Shown here piece by piece: positions 46,165 to 57,915 of a stretch of DNA of 64,000 bases. The notes beneath the pieces are model-generated. The model did not search any database and was not told the origin of the DNA. It worked only from the letters and a program-made list of their open reading frames with translations. Source of the DNA: Escarpia spicata. Lineage: Eukaryota > Annelida > Polychaeta > Sabellida > Siboglinidae. The first letter of the stretch is position 1. Each line of letters starts with the position of its first letter. The stretch spans positions 24,261,684 to 24,325,683 of the forward strand of contig OZ023208.1 in NCBI GenBank assembly GCA_963995525.1, given 5' to 3'. The position numbers were made by a program, and so were the translations under genes.

Positions 46165-46710
46165 ATGTAGTGCAGACCTGGGGGCGAGTACATTTTCATG
46201 AGTAGAAGTACAAGTAAGAGTACTTTGATGATGGATAAGTACATTGCTAAAAGCTGAGTATGAGTACAAGTACATTCTCACGAGTATGTGTAAAAGTACG
46301 AGTACATTTTTTAAATATTCAATAACGTATTTTAAAATTATTAGTTAATCTAATTTATATAACTCGGCAAAAGTGAATATGCAATGGCAGTTGATCATTT
46401 TTTATGAGGAAAATAAAAAAAACCTCTATTTCATCAACAATGAAATTCACACTTCATTGGCATTCATTTCAGTGGCATCGTCGTATGATCTTATCATCTA
46501 TTTGCCATTGCACCGAATGAACATGAGTTGTTCACAGGTTGATTCTTTCAGGCTGCACCGTTCAGGCTGCACCGTTCAGAGGGCAGAATACTTTCTCGGC
46601 TATACTAAATACCCTTTCAACTGGGGCTAATCAGGCTGGAATGCTGAGATGGTGAGGGACCAACTGAGCCAGAGTTGGAAAACTCAGAACTGTAGTGGGT
46701 CACTGTGATG
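46165..46710 (-). mobile_element. hAT transposon 3' end with dimerisation-domain relic
   Basis: On the minus strand LSFPTLAQLVPHHLSIPA, a stop, LAPVERVFSIAEKVF, then after a frame jump PERCSLKESTCEQLMFIRCN (46690-46500) is the C-terminal dimerisation region of a hAT transposase, as I know the family. A direct duplication of CAGGCTGCACCGTT (46551-46578) causes the frame jump. The element end is CAGACCTGGGGGCGAGTACA at 46173, preceded by ATGTAGTG (a candidate 8-bp duplication), with AGTAC-rich subterminal repeats at 46185-46310. The other end was not found. Confidence 0.75.
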
Positions 46711-48000
46711 ATCTGTACATGGCTGACTGGTGTATTCATTCACCTCTACAATCAGCAATCTGCTGATATTATAAGTTTGCAATTTATATTTTGTGATCAT
46801 AGACTACTAGTTATTGAGAGGGTTAGCACATGTCCACATAACGGGCTCAGCATCCCCTTTGGACTTTTTAGCCAAGCTACTGGCATAGGATTATACTAGT
46901 GTTACAGTAGCAGACAGTGTGACTTGAGCCACCTTACTTCTACAGAGGAAGACTGGCAGTTCTTGTTCTTAGCAGTTAGCACTGTCAAGTGGCATGGTCT
47001 CCAGACTACATCAAAGGCATTTCCTGTCTAACTGGTGGGTTAACTGCTAATTGGCTATTCATGGACATCCTGGTGGCTTAATTAAACAAACAGGTTTATG
47101 GGGGGAACTGACAGCCTACAATTATGTTTGCTTAACAGGGTGTTTTTGACTGGGAAAAGATGCTGCCTGTTGCCATGTTTGGGTATCATAGTCATGGTTA
47201 TCAGAGAATGAGGATGTACTATGTGAAGGGATGATAAGGTGGTATTCTATCAAAAATAATTGTAGTGTTGGTAACCAAGCGGGCTGTTGGTGGCAAGTAG
47301 CAGGTATGTGTGTGCAGCTTGCCAAATTTCAGGTATGTTCTTTACATTGGAGTAACAAAATTTGCAACTTTTATTATCGCTTTTGGAAACTTGCTGGTTT
47401 CATTGATCAGGTGGCGCTACTGTGCCAAGACAAAATGTTCGACCGGAAGATCAGTAAAATGCCTAAATTGTGTAACTCCTGAGTGAAATACAGACTCAAC
47501 ATTTTTAATAATGCTCACACAAACCATATATATACCAACAACGGCCAAACTATCTACAAACTCATTATATTACATGGTCGTGCGCCTTTTTAGAAATTTA
47601 GCCTGAGACTGTGGTCTTGAGACTTGTGGAAATTCTCTGGCTTTGCACTAAAATAAGTCTCAATTTGGGACGTAAAAGTACCACTGAGGACGACAAGTAT
47701 CCTGGCAGTGACCACACTCAGTGCCAGCATATAAAGGTCGGCGTGTCGATAATGTTCTGAGAAAGGATGACTAGTTGAATGAGACCTCATAAGATCATAA
47801 CATTGTAACCACACAATATACAGACTACTCAGTTAATAGAACGTTGCCGAGTGCTGGAAACAACTAGAACAAGTCTTCTCAATTTCTCCTTCAACACGGA
47901 CACAAATACGCACAGAATGATTCAGCTGCGTTGTATTTATTTGAAACAATTAGTCTGTCGACGTGTATACCGTGAATTTGAACATATTATTACTAAGTGC
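46711..48000. other. unassigned DNA right of hAT relic
   Basis: May contain more of the decayed hAT element, but no motif could be confirmed. No other gene was recognised. Confidence 0.35.
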
Positions 48001-48628
48001 CCGTCTATATATTATATATCACCGTTATTTCTAAATATCGCCCACGGCCACATGCAGCCAAATAACCCGGTGGCGGGACAACCCAGTGACGGAAGAAACT
48101 ATCATGCGTAGAGTTTATCTTGCAACATCTCATACCAGGCCACATAATAAAAAATATACTTACTTTCACATAGCGATCAAAAAGAGTAGTGAAAAGCCAG
48201 CTAATTTTCACGACTTCGTTTACAATGATAATGTGCTGCCCCTAGTAAGACACTAAAGAACCTAGGGTAAGACCTGTGCCTCCACCTTGTGATTGTTATC
48301 GTGATACCACGTCACTGACGCATTAGCGGAAAATGCGCGACACGCACGCTTGCGGTGTGTATGCCTTGTATTGTAAGAGTGTTAAAAACGTATCAACACA
48401 GGAATAGGCCTTAAGTTAGGGTAATCTTATATTAGGGTAATATAAGTTTTTTGTGACCTTTGGCTTTGCCTTTCATCAAACTAGTTGTGTGCGCAAGTTC
48501 CAAAAGAACAGATCCGAAGAAGTTAGCAATAATGTTTTTGCTCCGTGTCGTTAGTAGGAACGGGAGCGGGGATATAGCAGTAGCAAGTCTGATCAATAGT
48601 TACAATTCCCTATACAATTACCTACCAA
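48001..48628. repeat. uninterrupted dispersed repeat (empty LINE site)
   Basis: A full copy of the repeat split at 7982-8224 and 10913-11306. ATGTGCTGCCCCTAG at 48231-48245 is the pre-insertion site. It ends at TACCTACCAAA and is fused directly to a LINE relic. Confidence 0.88.
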
Positions 48629-49520
48629 ATTAATGTTGTTTTTCCAGTTTAATGATTCACCAATTAAGACACCAAGGAATTTAGTAGCTTCAACTTTCTT
48701 CGTAGTATTATTGTTGATAATAATTGTAACATCTTCCTTATGTCTGTATCTCCCAAATGATATATAATTAGTTTTACAAATGTTCAGTGACAATTTGTTT
48801 ATACAGAACCACGTATACATCTTATTGAGCTTCACATATAGTTCATTTACCAGATCTGGTAGGTGGCTATGAGATTGAAATATATTTGTGTCATCAGCGA
48901 ATAAGATCAATAAAATAGAACCTTGTTGGACACCTCACGATATCCGTAAATGCTCAGACATACGTCCTTCGTAGCTAACGTATTGTGTTCTATTTGATAA
49001 GTAATTTCTTATCCACTGATAAGCAACACCACGAATACAAAAAAATTCCGGTCTCTTACATAGTAGTTGGTGGTCTACTCTGTCGAAAGCTGTCCTTAGG
49101 TCGATAAATACCCCAGTAGCATGTTTTCTTTTATTTAATGTATTTGTAATTTCAGACACAACTTTTACAAGGGCGTGTATCGAGGATATTATTTCCCTAA
49201 ACCCATACTGACAAGGATTCAATATATCACACATTTTATAAATGTATTAAATATATTGTTATATAACTTTTCAGAAAATGTTGAAAATTGTGGAAGCAAG
49301 GAAATAAGCCTACAGTTCTTGATATCGCTTTTGCTTCCTGGTTTAACAAGTGGTATGACCTTGACAACTTTCATCTTTTCATAAAAAAATCCAGTTTTAA
49401 ACGATATGTTACATATATGTGTTACTGGTTTTATAATAAAAGCAATTACACTTTTAACAAGTGTGAAATCGATGTCTTCACAGTCAGAAGACGTTTTCCT
49501 TTTACAACGCTTACAAACTC
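48629..49520 (-). pseudogene. LINE RT relic adjoining element Q
   Basis: The same LINE as at 16269-17834, truncated at both ends. Pieces: VKVIPLVKPGSKSDIKNCRL, SLLPQFSTFSEKLY, NPCQYGFREIISSIHALVKV, TGVFIDLRTAFDRVDHQLL (catalytic Asp) and LILFADDTNIFQSHSHLPDL (intact FADD). Several frame breaks. The right edge has lost the end of the LINE and the first bases of the inverted repeat relative to element P. Confidence 0.8.
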
Positions 49521-49995
49521 TTAATAACTGCGCCACGTAGAGCAGTCATTTTGGTATCAAAATATAGGTTTTTCCGGGTCAACGATTTCAAATATGTTAC
49601 TTTTGACCTTCTGCGACATTTACATCCGCCATTTTTATAGACGGCGGTCGCTAAACTCACCGTCCCTATATCTTAACAAATTTGGCATATAAAACCGTAT
49701 TTTTTTATTACTGTTATAGGTCAAAGATGGCAAATATGTTACGATTGGTCTTCGCCGATATTCTTATCCGCCATTTTTAAAGATGGCGTCTTTCAAAGCC
49801 AATTTTCCTCATATCTTAAGAACTAAACAACCCAGAGAGATAACCGTTGTGTCAAAATTTAGGTTTTTGAGTGCGGCTGTTTCAAATATGCTATACTTTT
49901 GATCATGTTGGACATTCGTACCGGCCATGTTTTCCAAAATGGCGGCTATTTTTCTAAATGGCCGCTATCAATTGCTATTTTACATATAATCCGCT
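49521..49995 (+). repeat. left inverted repeat of element Q
   Basis: CTTAATAACTGCGCCACGTA through about 49790 is the reverse complement of 51790-52085, with internal repeats carrying CATCCGCCATTTTTA. The outermost part present in P (16141-16268) is missing here. Confidence 0.72.
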
Positions 49996-49999
49996 AAGC

Positions 50000-51750
50000 T
50001 AAATTCATGATAGGGGTATCGAAACTCGTTCCTTTCCTTCCTATTTTCATGCTATTAATGTTTATGCATATGCACTTAAGTCTTGCCTTGAGGCACTTTC
50101 ATAGTCCTCTGCTTCCCTTCTTGCAATCACAGCGCAGTACTTCTCTAGAAGCTTGTGTCGCTTCTCGGAACGTTGTCCAGTATATTTTCCAGCCGCCTTG
50201 GAGATATAAGCTCGGGAGCCGCGATCATCGTCTGTGCTCAGCAGTGACCGGCTTGGTAAGCAACCCGCTTGGTGTGCTGAATAAGTGCAGCTTGTGTCGG
50301 AGCAAGACAGTTAATAGCTCTACCATTCTATGTGAACAGCTACTTCCTCGCTCTATTAACACATTCCTGACTGCTGGTTCTGTCGTTCAACTCGACCACA
50401 AATCGTTCCTGTGGACATAGCCAATCACCTACGGACTCCGGGGTAGCAGCCAAGACACAGAACGCTGGTGTGACATCGTGTCACTACCAGTAAGGGCATG
50501 AAACATTGGCAAGGTAACACAACGATCAGGACCCAGTGCTTTGGCCATCTCGTGGGCCGGTAAGAGCCGAAAATTCTTCCCAGCACAAAAAGCAATCAAC
50601 AGTTCGGTGATGTTGAGGCTTTGTGCTGATGTCACTGCAAGAACTTCCACATCCGTGTCAACTGTGCGAATGGATACCCTTGTTTCACAGCAACTTCCAG
50701 GTGGAGTAGGATTCATGTATCTGCTTCCTCATGAGTGCACGAAGCAAGACCTGATACCTGCCGGGGATGAGTACACAGCACATCAGTGTAATGTGTGCTG
50801 ATGACTTGGATGGTTGCTGCACTAATTGCCAAGAACTAAAAGAACTCGATCTTGTTGTCGTCAATGCGGAGAAAATCCTGTCAGTTTCCAGGAATTGTAC
50901 AGGATGACTTTACGCGTCTGCGGACTCTTTTCCCCTTGTTGGTTCGTGTTTAAGCCTTCAAGCTGTCTGCGAGTTACTCGTCCCACACAACATCTAATTT
51001 GCTCACATGTGGCAATTGTGATGTGATGTGATGTAATGTATGGCAGGAACACTTGTGTCGCATAATCAGAGAATGTCTTTGCAAAACCCGGTCGAAACAT
51101 GCTGACTATTGCAGCCCTATCAAGGATGTCGACTTATACGGTAGGAGTGAGGGAATCGTCTTGTAGAGGGACGAGGTCTTCCAAGCAGCCGGCCAGATCA
51201 GACTTAGTCCCAGTTCGCAGTTTGCCCATTTGTGATAACGCTGTTGGATTCGCCTGGTTTTTATGATGAAAGAACTGATCCAGATCACCATTACGTATTT
51301 GAGGCGCTATATATAATCCGGAGAACAGAGCTCAGTCATTCTTGAGTGATGACAGCTGTACTTGTGCTCATGATTTCTCTCGCACTGGAGGCCGGCTGAA
51401 CAGTGGCAGGTTGTTTCTCTTGTTTGGATCTGTAATGGGCTTTGTTTGGTTGACAAGCCGCTCGATGACGTAGGTGCATACTGTTCTTGCCCGAGAGATT
51501 TAATCAGACGCAATATGTCGATCACAACTGGATCTGTAAGGGCCCTGCTATACAGTACAAGCAAATCCTTGCTGTTCACAAACAAAATCTCATTAAACAT
51601 CATTGGTAGCCATTTTCGAAAATGCGACCATTTAGCAAAATCGTGCAACATATTTTTGAAAATGGCTGCAACATGGCCAGCATTTGTATCATGGGGCAAA
51701 TCAACGAATGCTCTAAAGCCAAAACCCCAGTTTTGGACATTCACTAACTG
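50000..51750 (-). pseudogene. HALTGSDT-motif ORF remnant (element Q, longer copy)
   Basis: Minus-strand pieces in order: NVQNWGFGFRAFVDLPHD, HFRKWLPMMFNEILFVNS and SRALTDPVVIDILRLIKSLG (51740-51480); TNGQTANWD-like sequence (about 51220); MFRPGFAKTFSDYATQVFLP (51100-51040); FRLLPAHEMAKALGPDRCVT and LPMFHALTGSDT (50590-50480); and QHTKRVAYQAGHC, TGA, AQTMIAAPEL (50290-50210). The part after HALTGSDT that P keeps (FGGRDKRT and what follows) is deleted here. I recall proteins with these motifs as a large, transposon-associated but functionally undefined family in invertebrates. Long inverted repeats on both sides suggest it is the internal ORF of a DNA transposon. Confidence 0.65.
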
Positions 51751-51779
51751 TGTATAAATGTCCGCACAAATGCGCCGTT

Positions 51780-52245
51780 AACTTTGTTATTTTCGCTTTT
51801 AAGGGCGACATCTATAAAATGGCGGATACCAATGTCGGCGAAGAACAATCGTAAAATGTTTGCCATCTTTGCCCTATAACCAATACAGTGATGCAACAAT
51901 TACGATTTTATGTGCTAATTTGTGAAGATATGCGGACATTGAATTTAACGATCGCAATCTTAAAAAATGGCGGATGTGAATGTCGGAGAAGGTCAAAGGT
52001 AACTTACTTGAAATCGTTGAACCCGAAAACCTATATTTTGGTAACAAAATGAGTGCTCTACGCGGCGCAGTTATTAAATAAGATATGGGGGAAATATGTT
52101 TTCGGTGGCCATCTGGAAAATGGCCGCCAACGCCTTCCAGGGCAAAATCTGATATGACCCTATATCCATATATTTTTGTTTTTATATGTCCTAAGTGTGT
52201 ACCAAATTTCACGCTTGTATCATAAAACGCACAATTCAGCTATAG
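51780..52245 (-). repeat. right inverted repeat of element Q
   Basis: Reverse complement of 49521-49790 plus the outer segment 16141-16268 found in P. ATGGCGGAT motifs at 51820 and 51967, CTCTACGCGGCGCAGTTATT at 52053 and CCAAATTTCACGCTTG near the outer end. Total arm about 450 bp. Confidence 0.72.
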
Positions 52246-52690
52246 TTTGTCTCACATCGGCTGGGCTAATGATCCTTTCAAACCTCTAACCTCTATTATC
52301 GACGGTTTGGGGAACAAAATGGTCGATAACGACTTCACGTAATAATCGACCGTGCCAAGCGCAAACAGTGAATCTGCAGTTTCTCGGTGTAGTGCGTGCC
52401 ACGCAGCGGAGTAGTTATAACATTAGCACCGGCTTTACAACATGCAAACGGATGTACGTGTTTGCTAATTATATTGATAATTAGCAGCGCTATAAAAACG
52501 TGGTCCTGCCCACCTATAGCCACGTTGAGCGGGGGCGGGGAGGCGGTTGTTCCCCTCCCCGACATGAGATATTTTGATAAAGTATAGGCCTACTACAAAA
52601 CTAGTGCATGTAGGTGTATTTGATGACAACGAGCAAGTTTGTAGACTTACAAATAAATATAGTCCCCACTTCAATTATTTAAAACAGTTG
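52246..52690. other. unassigned DNA
   Basis: A small GC-rich patch (52515-52560, GAGCGGGGGCGGGGAGGCGG) stands out in AT-rich sequence. No gene motif was recognised. Confidence 0.35.
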
Positions 52691-53575
52691 TCATGTAAGA
52701 CCCCTACTGTTTACTCTCTATATAAATGACATCCATCTTGCCACCAATAAATTCAAGGCCATACTTTACGCTGATGATACCACCTTCGTTGGACCACTAT
52801 GTTCTTTCAATTGCAACTCTAACACACAACATTATAATGTTGTCAGTGATACTATTAACGATGAACTAAAACATATCAGTGAATGGTTACAAGTAAACAT
52901 GCTTACTCTTAATACAAGTAAAACTAAATATATGCTATTTCATTTTCCACAACGTAATATCTCCGAAATTAAATTATCGTTAAAAAAGGTCAACCAATAA
53001 AGTATGTACACACATTCAACTTTCTAGGCACTACCATTCAAGAAACGTTAGATTGGACTTCATACATTGACAAAATATCTAATAAAATATCACGAACTCT
53101 GGGAATTATGAATAAACTAAAACACTTTCTACCTGGATATATATGAAAGACTATTATAATTCATTAATTTTACCACATGTCAACTACAGCATTTTATTGT
53201 GAGGTTTAGATACAAAGACTTTCTAAATTGCAGAAAAAATAATCCGAATAATTTCCCGCAGTAAATATAACTCACACACCGAGCCTATTATGAAATCCCT
53301 AAATGTACTAAAACTGGAAGACATCTTTACTTGTCAATGTTTAACCTTTCTTTCATAAATTTGTACATAGACGCGTTCATATATTTTTCCAATCGCTATT
53401 TTTACCAAATGCTACTGATCATGATTATCCCACAAAACAAAATCATCAAATTATTATCCCATTCAGTCATACTTCGAGAGCCAGAAAATGTATTAGATAC
53501 CACCTACCAGTTTTACTTAGAAAAATGCCACCCTGCATTTTATACAAAATGCACACACGGACCAATGACAGGTTA
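52691..53575 (+). pseudogene. 5'-truncated LINE reverse transcriptase relic
   Basis: Begins inside RT block B (VRPLLFTLYINDIHLAT, 52695), then AILYADDTTFVGPL (catalytic YADD intact, 52760-52800), ELKHISEWLQVNMLTLNTSK and, in broken frames, the tail shared with 19296-19920. Stops and shifts are numerous after 52985. Confidence 0.8.
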
Positions 53576-53984
53576 ACATCGCATGAGTACTTTTTTCCTT
53601 TTTCACACACTATAATCAATACATTTTGTGCATCCTCTCAATGTATTTATTGTGATGCACGATACCATATAACAATCATATATTACTTAGCATTATTCAA
53701 TACGTTAACAGTTACACGGTAACATATGTTAAGTCGATAACACGGAAATATCACACAAAAACAGACTATCGTAATGTTAAACAGGTTGTCATGGCGGAGC
53801 CACGTTTAACCTCAGAACGAAGCTGACGTCAGCTGATCAAGTACATTAAAGGCACACTGTTAAAGTAACAGAAGAAGAAGAATTTGATTTATTTGAGCCA
53901 GACATTTCAAATAATACATACAATACACCCATGTCAAAAAAATAAAAATAACACAAATATATAACCTGTGACATGTCCAACTTC
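53576..53984. other. unassigned DNA
   Basis: Contains a short GAA run (53868-53882). No motif was recognised. Confidence 0.3.
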
Positions 53985-54350
53985 CTTTGCATTCGTCGGT
54001 TCTGCATGGTAGATCCTCAATTGCTTTCACGTTGGAGTAGGACACCCTTGGAGGACACATGGTATCCCAGGAAGTCGATTTCCGCTCAGGCAAACTGACA
54101 TTTCTCGCGATTAAGTGTGATGTGATACTCAGCATGCATGTTATGCTGTTCCTGTCGTGTGTCCATGGATGACAATGTCGTCCAGGAGGTTGATGCAGCC
54201 ATCTATCCCCTTCAGTACAGAAGACACAATCTTCTGGACGGCACTAGGTGCTGAACTAAGTCCATACGGCATCCTACAGTACTTGAAAACTCCCTCATGT
54301 GTTACCACACAGACCGGATCTAGCCATTTATTTTTCCCTCCCATTGTTCA
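53985..54350 (-). pseudogene. Ty3/gypsy reverse transcriptase fragment
   Basis: On the minus strand the frame gives THEGVFKYCRMPYGLSSAPS, AVQKIVSSVLKGIDGCINLL and DDIVIHGHT (54344-54160), the palm motifs of a gypsy-type RT with LDDI at the active site. After a gap and frame jump it continues AEYHITLNREKCQFA, stop, AEIDFLGYHVSSKGV (54130-54040). No LTR, integrase or protease was seen nearby, so this is an isolated scrap. Confidence 0.8.
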
Positions 54351-54499
54351 TACATATTTATTGTCATCTTTACTTCATAATCATAGTGTTTATCTACATA
54401 TAGTAATAACCCCCTTTAGTGCTGCAACTTTTTTCTTGGGATATACAGTCATATCCATTTAATTGAATTAGTGATAAGTCATCATTATCAGATAGCCAG

Positions 54500-54972
54500 C
54501 CAGCTCACAACACGAGTGAGTGACAAATTGCACTAAGAAATATTTAAAAAAATGATATAGGGAATACTGCAAATACCAAAACAAGATATTGAAAGTAAAC
54601 GTACGTTAATACAAAAGTAGGTACCTTTTAACCAACCTATTTACATACATATAGTTCCTACAGCAGACAATGCAAATGCTAATGCATTCTAATGCATTTT
54701 AACCAATACATTTCCAATAAATATATAAATGCATAGGTTATTATATTATAACAAATAAAAAGTCATGTAAATAAATAAATATTAAACACAAAACGAATCA
54801 TAAGTCACGACACACGTGAATGACAAATTGCACTAAGAGATTAAAAAAGTTGATATAGGGAATACTGCAAATAGCAAAACAAGATGTTAAAAGTAAACGT
54901 ACGTTAATACAAAAGCAGGTACCTTTCAGCCAACTTATTTACATACATATATATCCTATAGCAGACATTACC
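54500..54972. repeat. direct duplication, two arms of about 175 bp
   Basis: 54500-54672 and 54800-54972 share GACAAATTGCACTAAGA, GATATAGGGAATACTGCAAA and GTAAACGTACGTTAATACAA, about 300 bp apart. The spacer is AT-rich. No coding signal. Confidence 0.85.
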
Positions 54973-55084
54973 AATCGCAAAACTATATTTCGTGTCAGTC
55001 AGAAAAGTCATGTGTGCAAAAATTAATTGTTCACATTATTATCACCGATATTTTTTGCTATGCTTTGCATGTCATTGGTACTTA

Positions 55085-55740
55085 TCCAGCACATTTGAGG
55101 TATATATCCTGTGAATCACGTTGTTCACATCCTTGATTACAATGTTCCCACGGTACGTCCTGCAGTCTTTGTTTTTGTTTGCCTTTTCTAACACTCTTTG
55201 AGTGCATTGTTGTCAAATCTTCATTTATGAAGATCTTCAAACTTCGCTCGGCTACTCGTTCGTTCTTTTGTTTAAGTGAAGCTCTTGACTGAAACACTCT
55301 CCGATTTGAAGCGATTACGGGTCGCGGCCGGGTGGAGGTGTCCGGTTTTCGACCAATTCTATGTACCCGTTCAAAATCGCTGGGCAATACTGCAGGACTG
55401 ATGTTCATGTACTCGTTGCAAATTTCGATGACCTTTGCCTCAAGGTCCTCCCCATGACCTGTCTCCTCAATGCCACTGAAACGTATGTTTGCCCTACGGC
55501 CATATTGTTCATTGTCATCAATTTGGTTCTGGAGATGAGTAACCTTATATCTTCAAGCAGTGCAATTTTATTGGGTTTTTTCATCCAGTTGCTGTTGAAA
55601 GTTTTTGAACGTTTGTCTCAATTCACGAACCTTTTTGGCTAGTTCATCCGGAAAGAGAAACTGTTTAATTTTTTTCAGCACTGCAATAACTGATCTTCAT
55701 GGTTGTCCTCGACATTGCTTGATGTCCGCGACTTCGGCAT
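55085..55740 (-). pseudogene. L1-like ORF1 relic (coiled coil plus nucleic-acid-binding part)
   Basis: An ATG at 55740-55738 begins MPKSRTSSNVEDN. In shifting frames the minus strand then gives a heptad-like stretch with VRELRQTFKNFQQQLDEKTQ, then NQIDDNEQYGRRANIRFSGI (about 55540-55480), VIEICNEYMNISPAVLPSDF, ERVHRIGRKPDTSTRPRPVI and LKIFINEDLTT (55400-55210). The order coiled coil, EQYGRR.NIR and HRIGRK..RPRP.I matches ORF1 proteins of L1-like LINEs (RNA-binding chaperones) as I remember them. At least two frameshifts and early stops. No ORF2 follows. Confidence 0.7.
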
Positions 55741-56700
55741 AATGTACGCCAACTTCCAAACGCAGTCATGCGGAACACAAGAAGAAGTGGGTGTCTGCAG
55801 TTCCACTGTTCGGCGTTGTTTGCCAGTGCCAGACGTTGTTACGTAATGCACCCTGCTACACAGGCAAGCAGTGACACTGAGGCGTAATGTGCGTCGATTT
55901 TATGCTTAAGTTATGGAACTAACTGCTGCTAAGCAACCACCATCTAGCACTTTCACAAAGTCCGAAAAGTTCAGCGCGCTCTATCTCCTTCGGCCAGTCA
56001 CCCTCATTGAAAACCTCCACACTGCAACGCATCCCCACCACAGAAACTATCAAAGCTCGCGACACACCAGAATACACGTCTATCCCCGGGCAGCCATATT
56101 GTCTAATCAGAACACAACAACATATTTGTAAAATATACGTTTTTTGTATTCAGATTTAAAGGGAATAAAAACACATATTGCTTTAATTCATGTTATATTA
56201 CATCCTGCTATCGATTTCCACGTCCACCAAGCCAAAAAAATCAAAAATATTCAATGAATTAGAAATTCCACATTCTATGCTGTGCATCCGGACATTTTCG
56301 AATCTGCATATTTTTGGCGCGCTTTTCGGGATGCTGAGATGTGATGTCACTTATGACTCAAATTCGCATCAGGCCGACCCTATCCATGCATTCAGAGCAT
56401 GTTTACAAGTATAGCATTTTGGGTCGAAACGAGCGTAAGAATAAGTTATTGTGCAATATTCCGACGTAATACAAACACTAGTCATCATAGAGGAACAAGC
56501 AGTTATCTTACGGTTCCACATGAATCGAATTTTATTCAACACAATGAATGCGAATGGGCCTACAAGTCGACTAGGTTTCGCCGAGCTTGGCCTTGGCTCG
56601 TTTTCAGAATAATTATATCGAATGCAACCAACGGGAGATAATCTACACCAATAAACATACATAGCAAACATATATTGTATCCAGCTACATAAAGTAACGT
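55741..56700. other. unassigned DNA
   Basis: No recognisable gene. Open frames here are short and overlap on both strands without motifs. Confidence 0.3.
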
Positions 56701-56704
56701 GTAC

Positions 56705-56805
56705 AATGTAGAGTAAACGAACTTGCCGCACATGATTCGAACCCGCGTTCTCTCAGTCAAGAGTTGGTCACACCTAGATCAGTTACGCTGTATGCACTAA
56801 ATACC
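56705..56805 (-). repeat. possible tRNA-derived SINE scrap
   Basis: On the minus strand GCGGGTTCGAATCATG resembles a polymerase III B box (GGTTCGAATCC), and GCGTAACTGATCTAGG about 35 bases upstream could be a decayed A box. The downstream GGCAAGTTCGTTTACTC recurs at 30850-30870. No proper cloverleaf could be drawn, so this is not a functional tRNA. Confidence 0.35.
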
Positions 56806-56841
56806 CAAACTGTACCGGGTGACTGTGGACACTATAATCGC

Positions 56842-57002
56842 CGTGGCTATTTCTCGAGCAGCTCGAGAAATAACGGTCAGACTTCGCGTTATTTATCGAG
56901 CAGACCGGAAGTTGTAATGAACAATCAGATTGCTTATTCGTCAAGCTGCTCGAGAAATAACGCCGACTTCGTTCGCTATTTATCGAGTAGATCTGGACGT
57001 GC
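56842..57002. repeat. palindromic ATTTCTCGAGC repeat cluster
   Basis: ATTTCTCGAGC at 56849, one base, then GCTCGAGAAAT form a perfect 11-bp inverted repeat. GTTATTTATCGAGCAG, GCTGCTCGAGAAATAACG and GCTATTTATCGAGTAG follow at 30-60 bp intervals, alternating in orientation. This cluster begins where the repeat shared with 1748-1772 is interrupted. Confidence 0.7.
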
Positions 57003-57454
57003 ATGCATGTGCACTTAGAAATATTTTCACTATAATTGCTTTAGTGTCAAGTCGGTCCAACCCTAGTCTCACATATCCGACTGTCGCTCTAATTCGTGAA
57101 CTAATCAAGACGAATGTGAAGCGCCAAAGGTGCTGCCACCTCACGGTGCCGAGGTACCCCAGGCCAAACCGAGCGTATAATATCCGCGGCGTTTGACGTC
57201 AAGAGGCGTCCTCTTGCGTATTGTATTGTAATGCATTGAATATGATGCCTAAAGATAGTGGCCTCAAATGCTCTTATGCCTGGGGAAAATCAAATAGCAT
57301 TATGCCTAAAGCGTGCAAAATTCCGAGAATTATCACGTTTTTTGGAAACATAAGATCGAACAATTGGTTTCGGTGTTTTTGGTTTTGGGGGCGTAGCATG
57401 TGCTGCCACCTATTATTATTTACATGTGTGAGAGGTAAATTGGTTCCCAGTTTG
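57003..57454. other. unassigned DNA
   Basis: Two loosely related phrases contain GTGCTGCCACCT (57130 and 57399). No gene motif. Confidence 0.3.
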
Positions 57455-57915
57455 TAATGTGGCGCCACTGTGAAGCCCGGGACGCTTGGTCCGACCCGAA
57501 TAGGCCATGGAGACACACCCTGACTGTAGCAGTGTATACACTAAACCGACTGACAAACAAATGAAACATTTTTGACAATGATTTTATTGTTTCATCTTAC
57601 CCCTTTCGGAGTTAAATAAAATAAATATACTACATAACATAATCAGTATAATTATGGTGTGTGCTAATTACTCTATACATAACACGTTATTTAACATAAC
57701 ATAACAAACAACATTATATGTTTAACAAATTTTGCTAGTTTAGACTATTATTTTACATTTTAAAGGGACGTAGTCAGAGTTCGAAATTACTGCCGATCCG
57801 GAGGTCCGAGACCGTCAAATATTTCGTCGGGCCGGTAACTTTGAGAAAGTGACAGCCCGCAAGACCGGCATATTTTTAAAAAGAAAATAATCGATCACTT
57901 CCGGGCTAACATTGA
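57455..57915. repeat. dispersed repeats paired with 1773-2160 and 45432-45570
   Basis: 57455-57778 parallels 1773-2160; 57803-57915 parallels 45432-45570. Both matches are noncoding. Confidence 0.7.

Noticed and set aside
56705..56805. Functional tRNA gene
   Set aside because: A B-box-like GGTTCGAATC is present, but no acceptor stem or standard anticodon arm could be formed; kept only as a possible SINE scrap.
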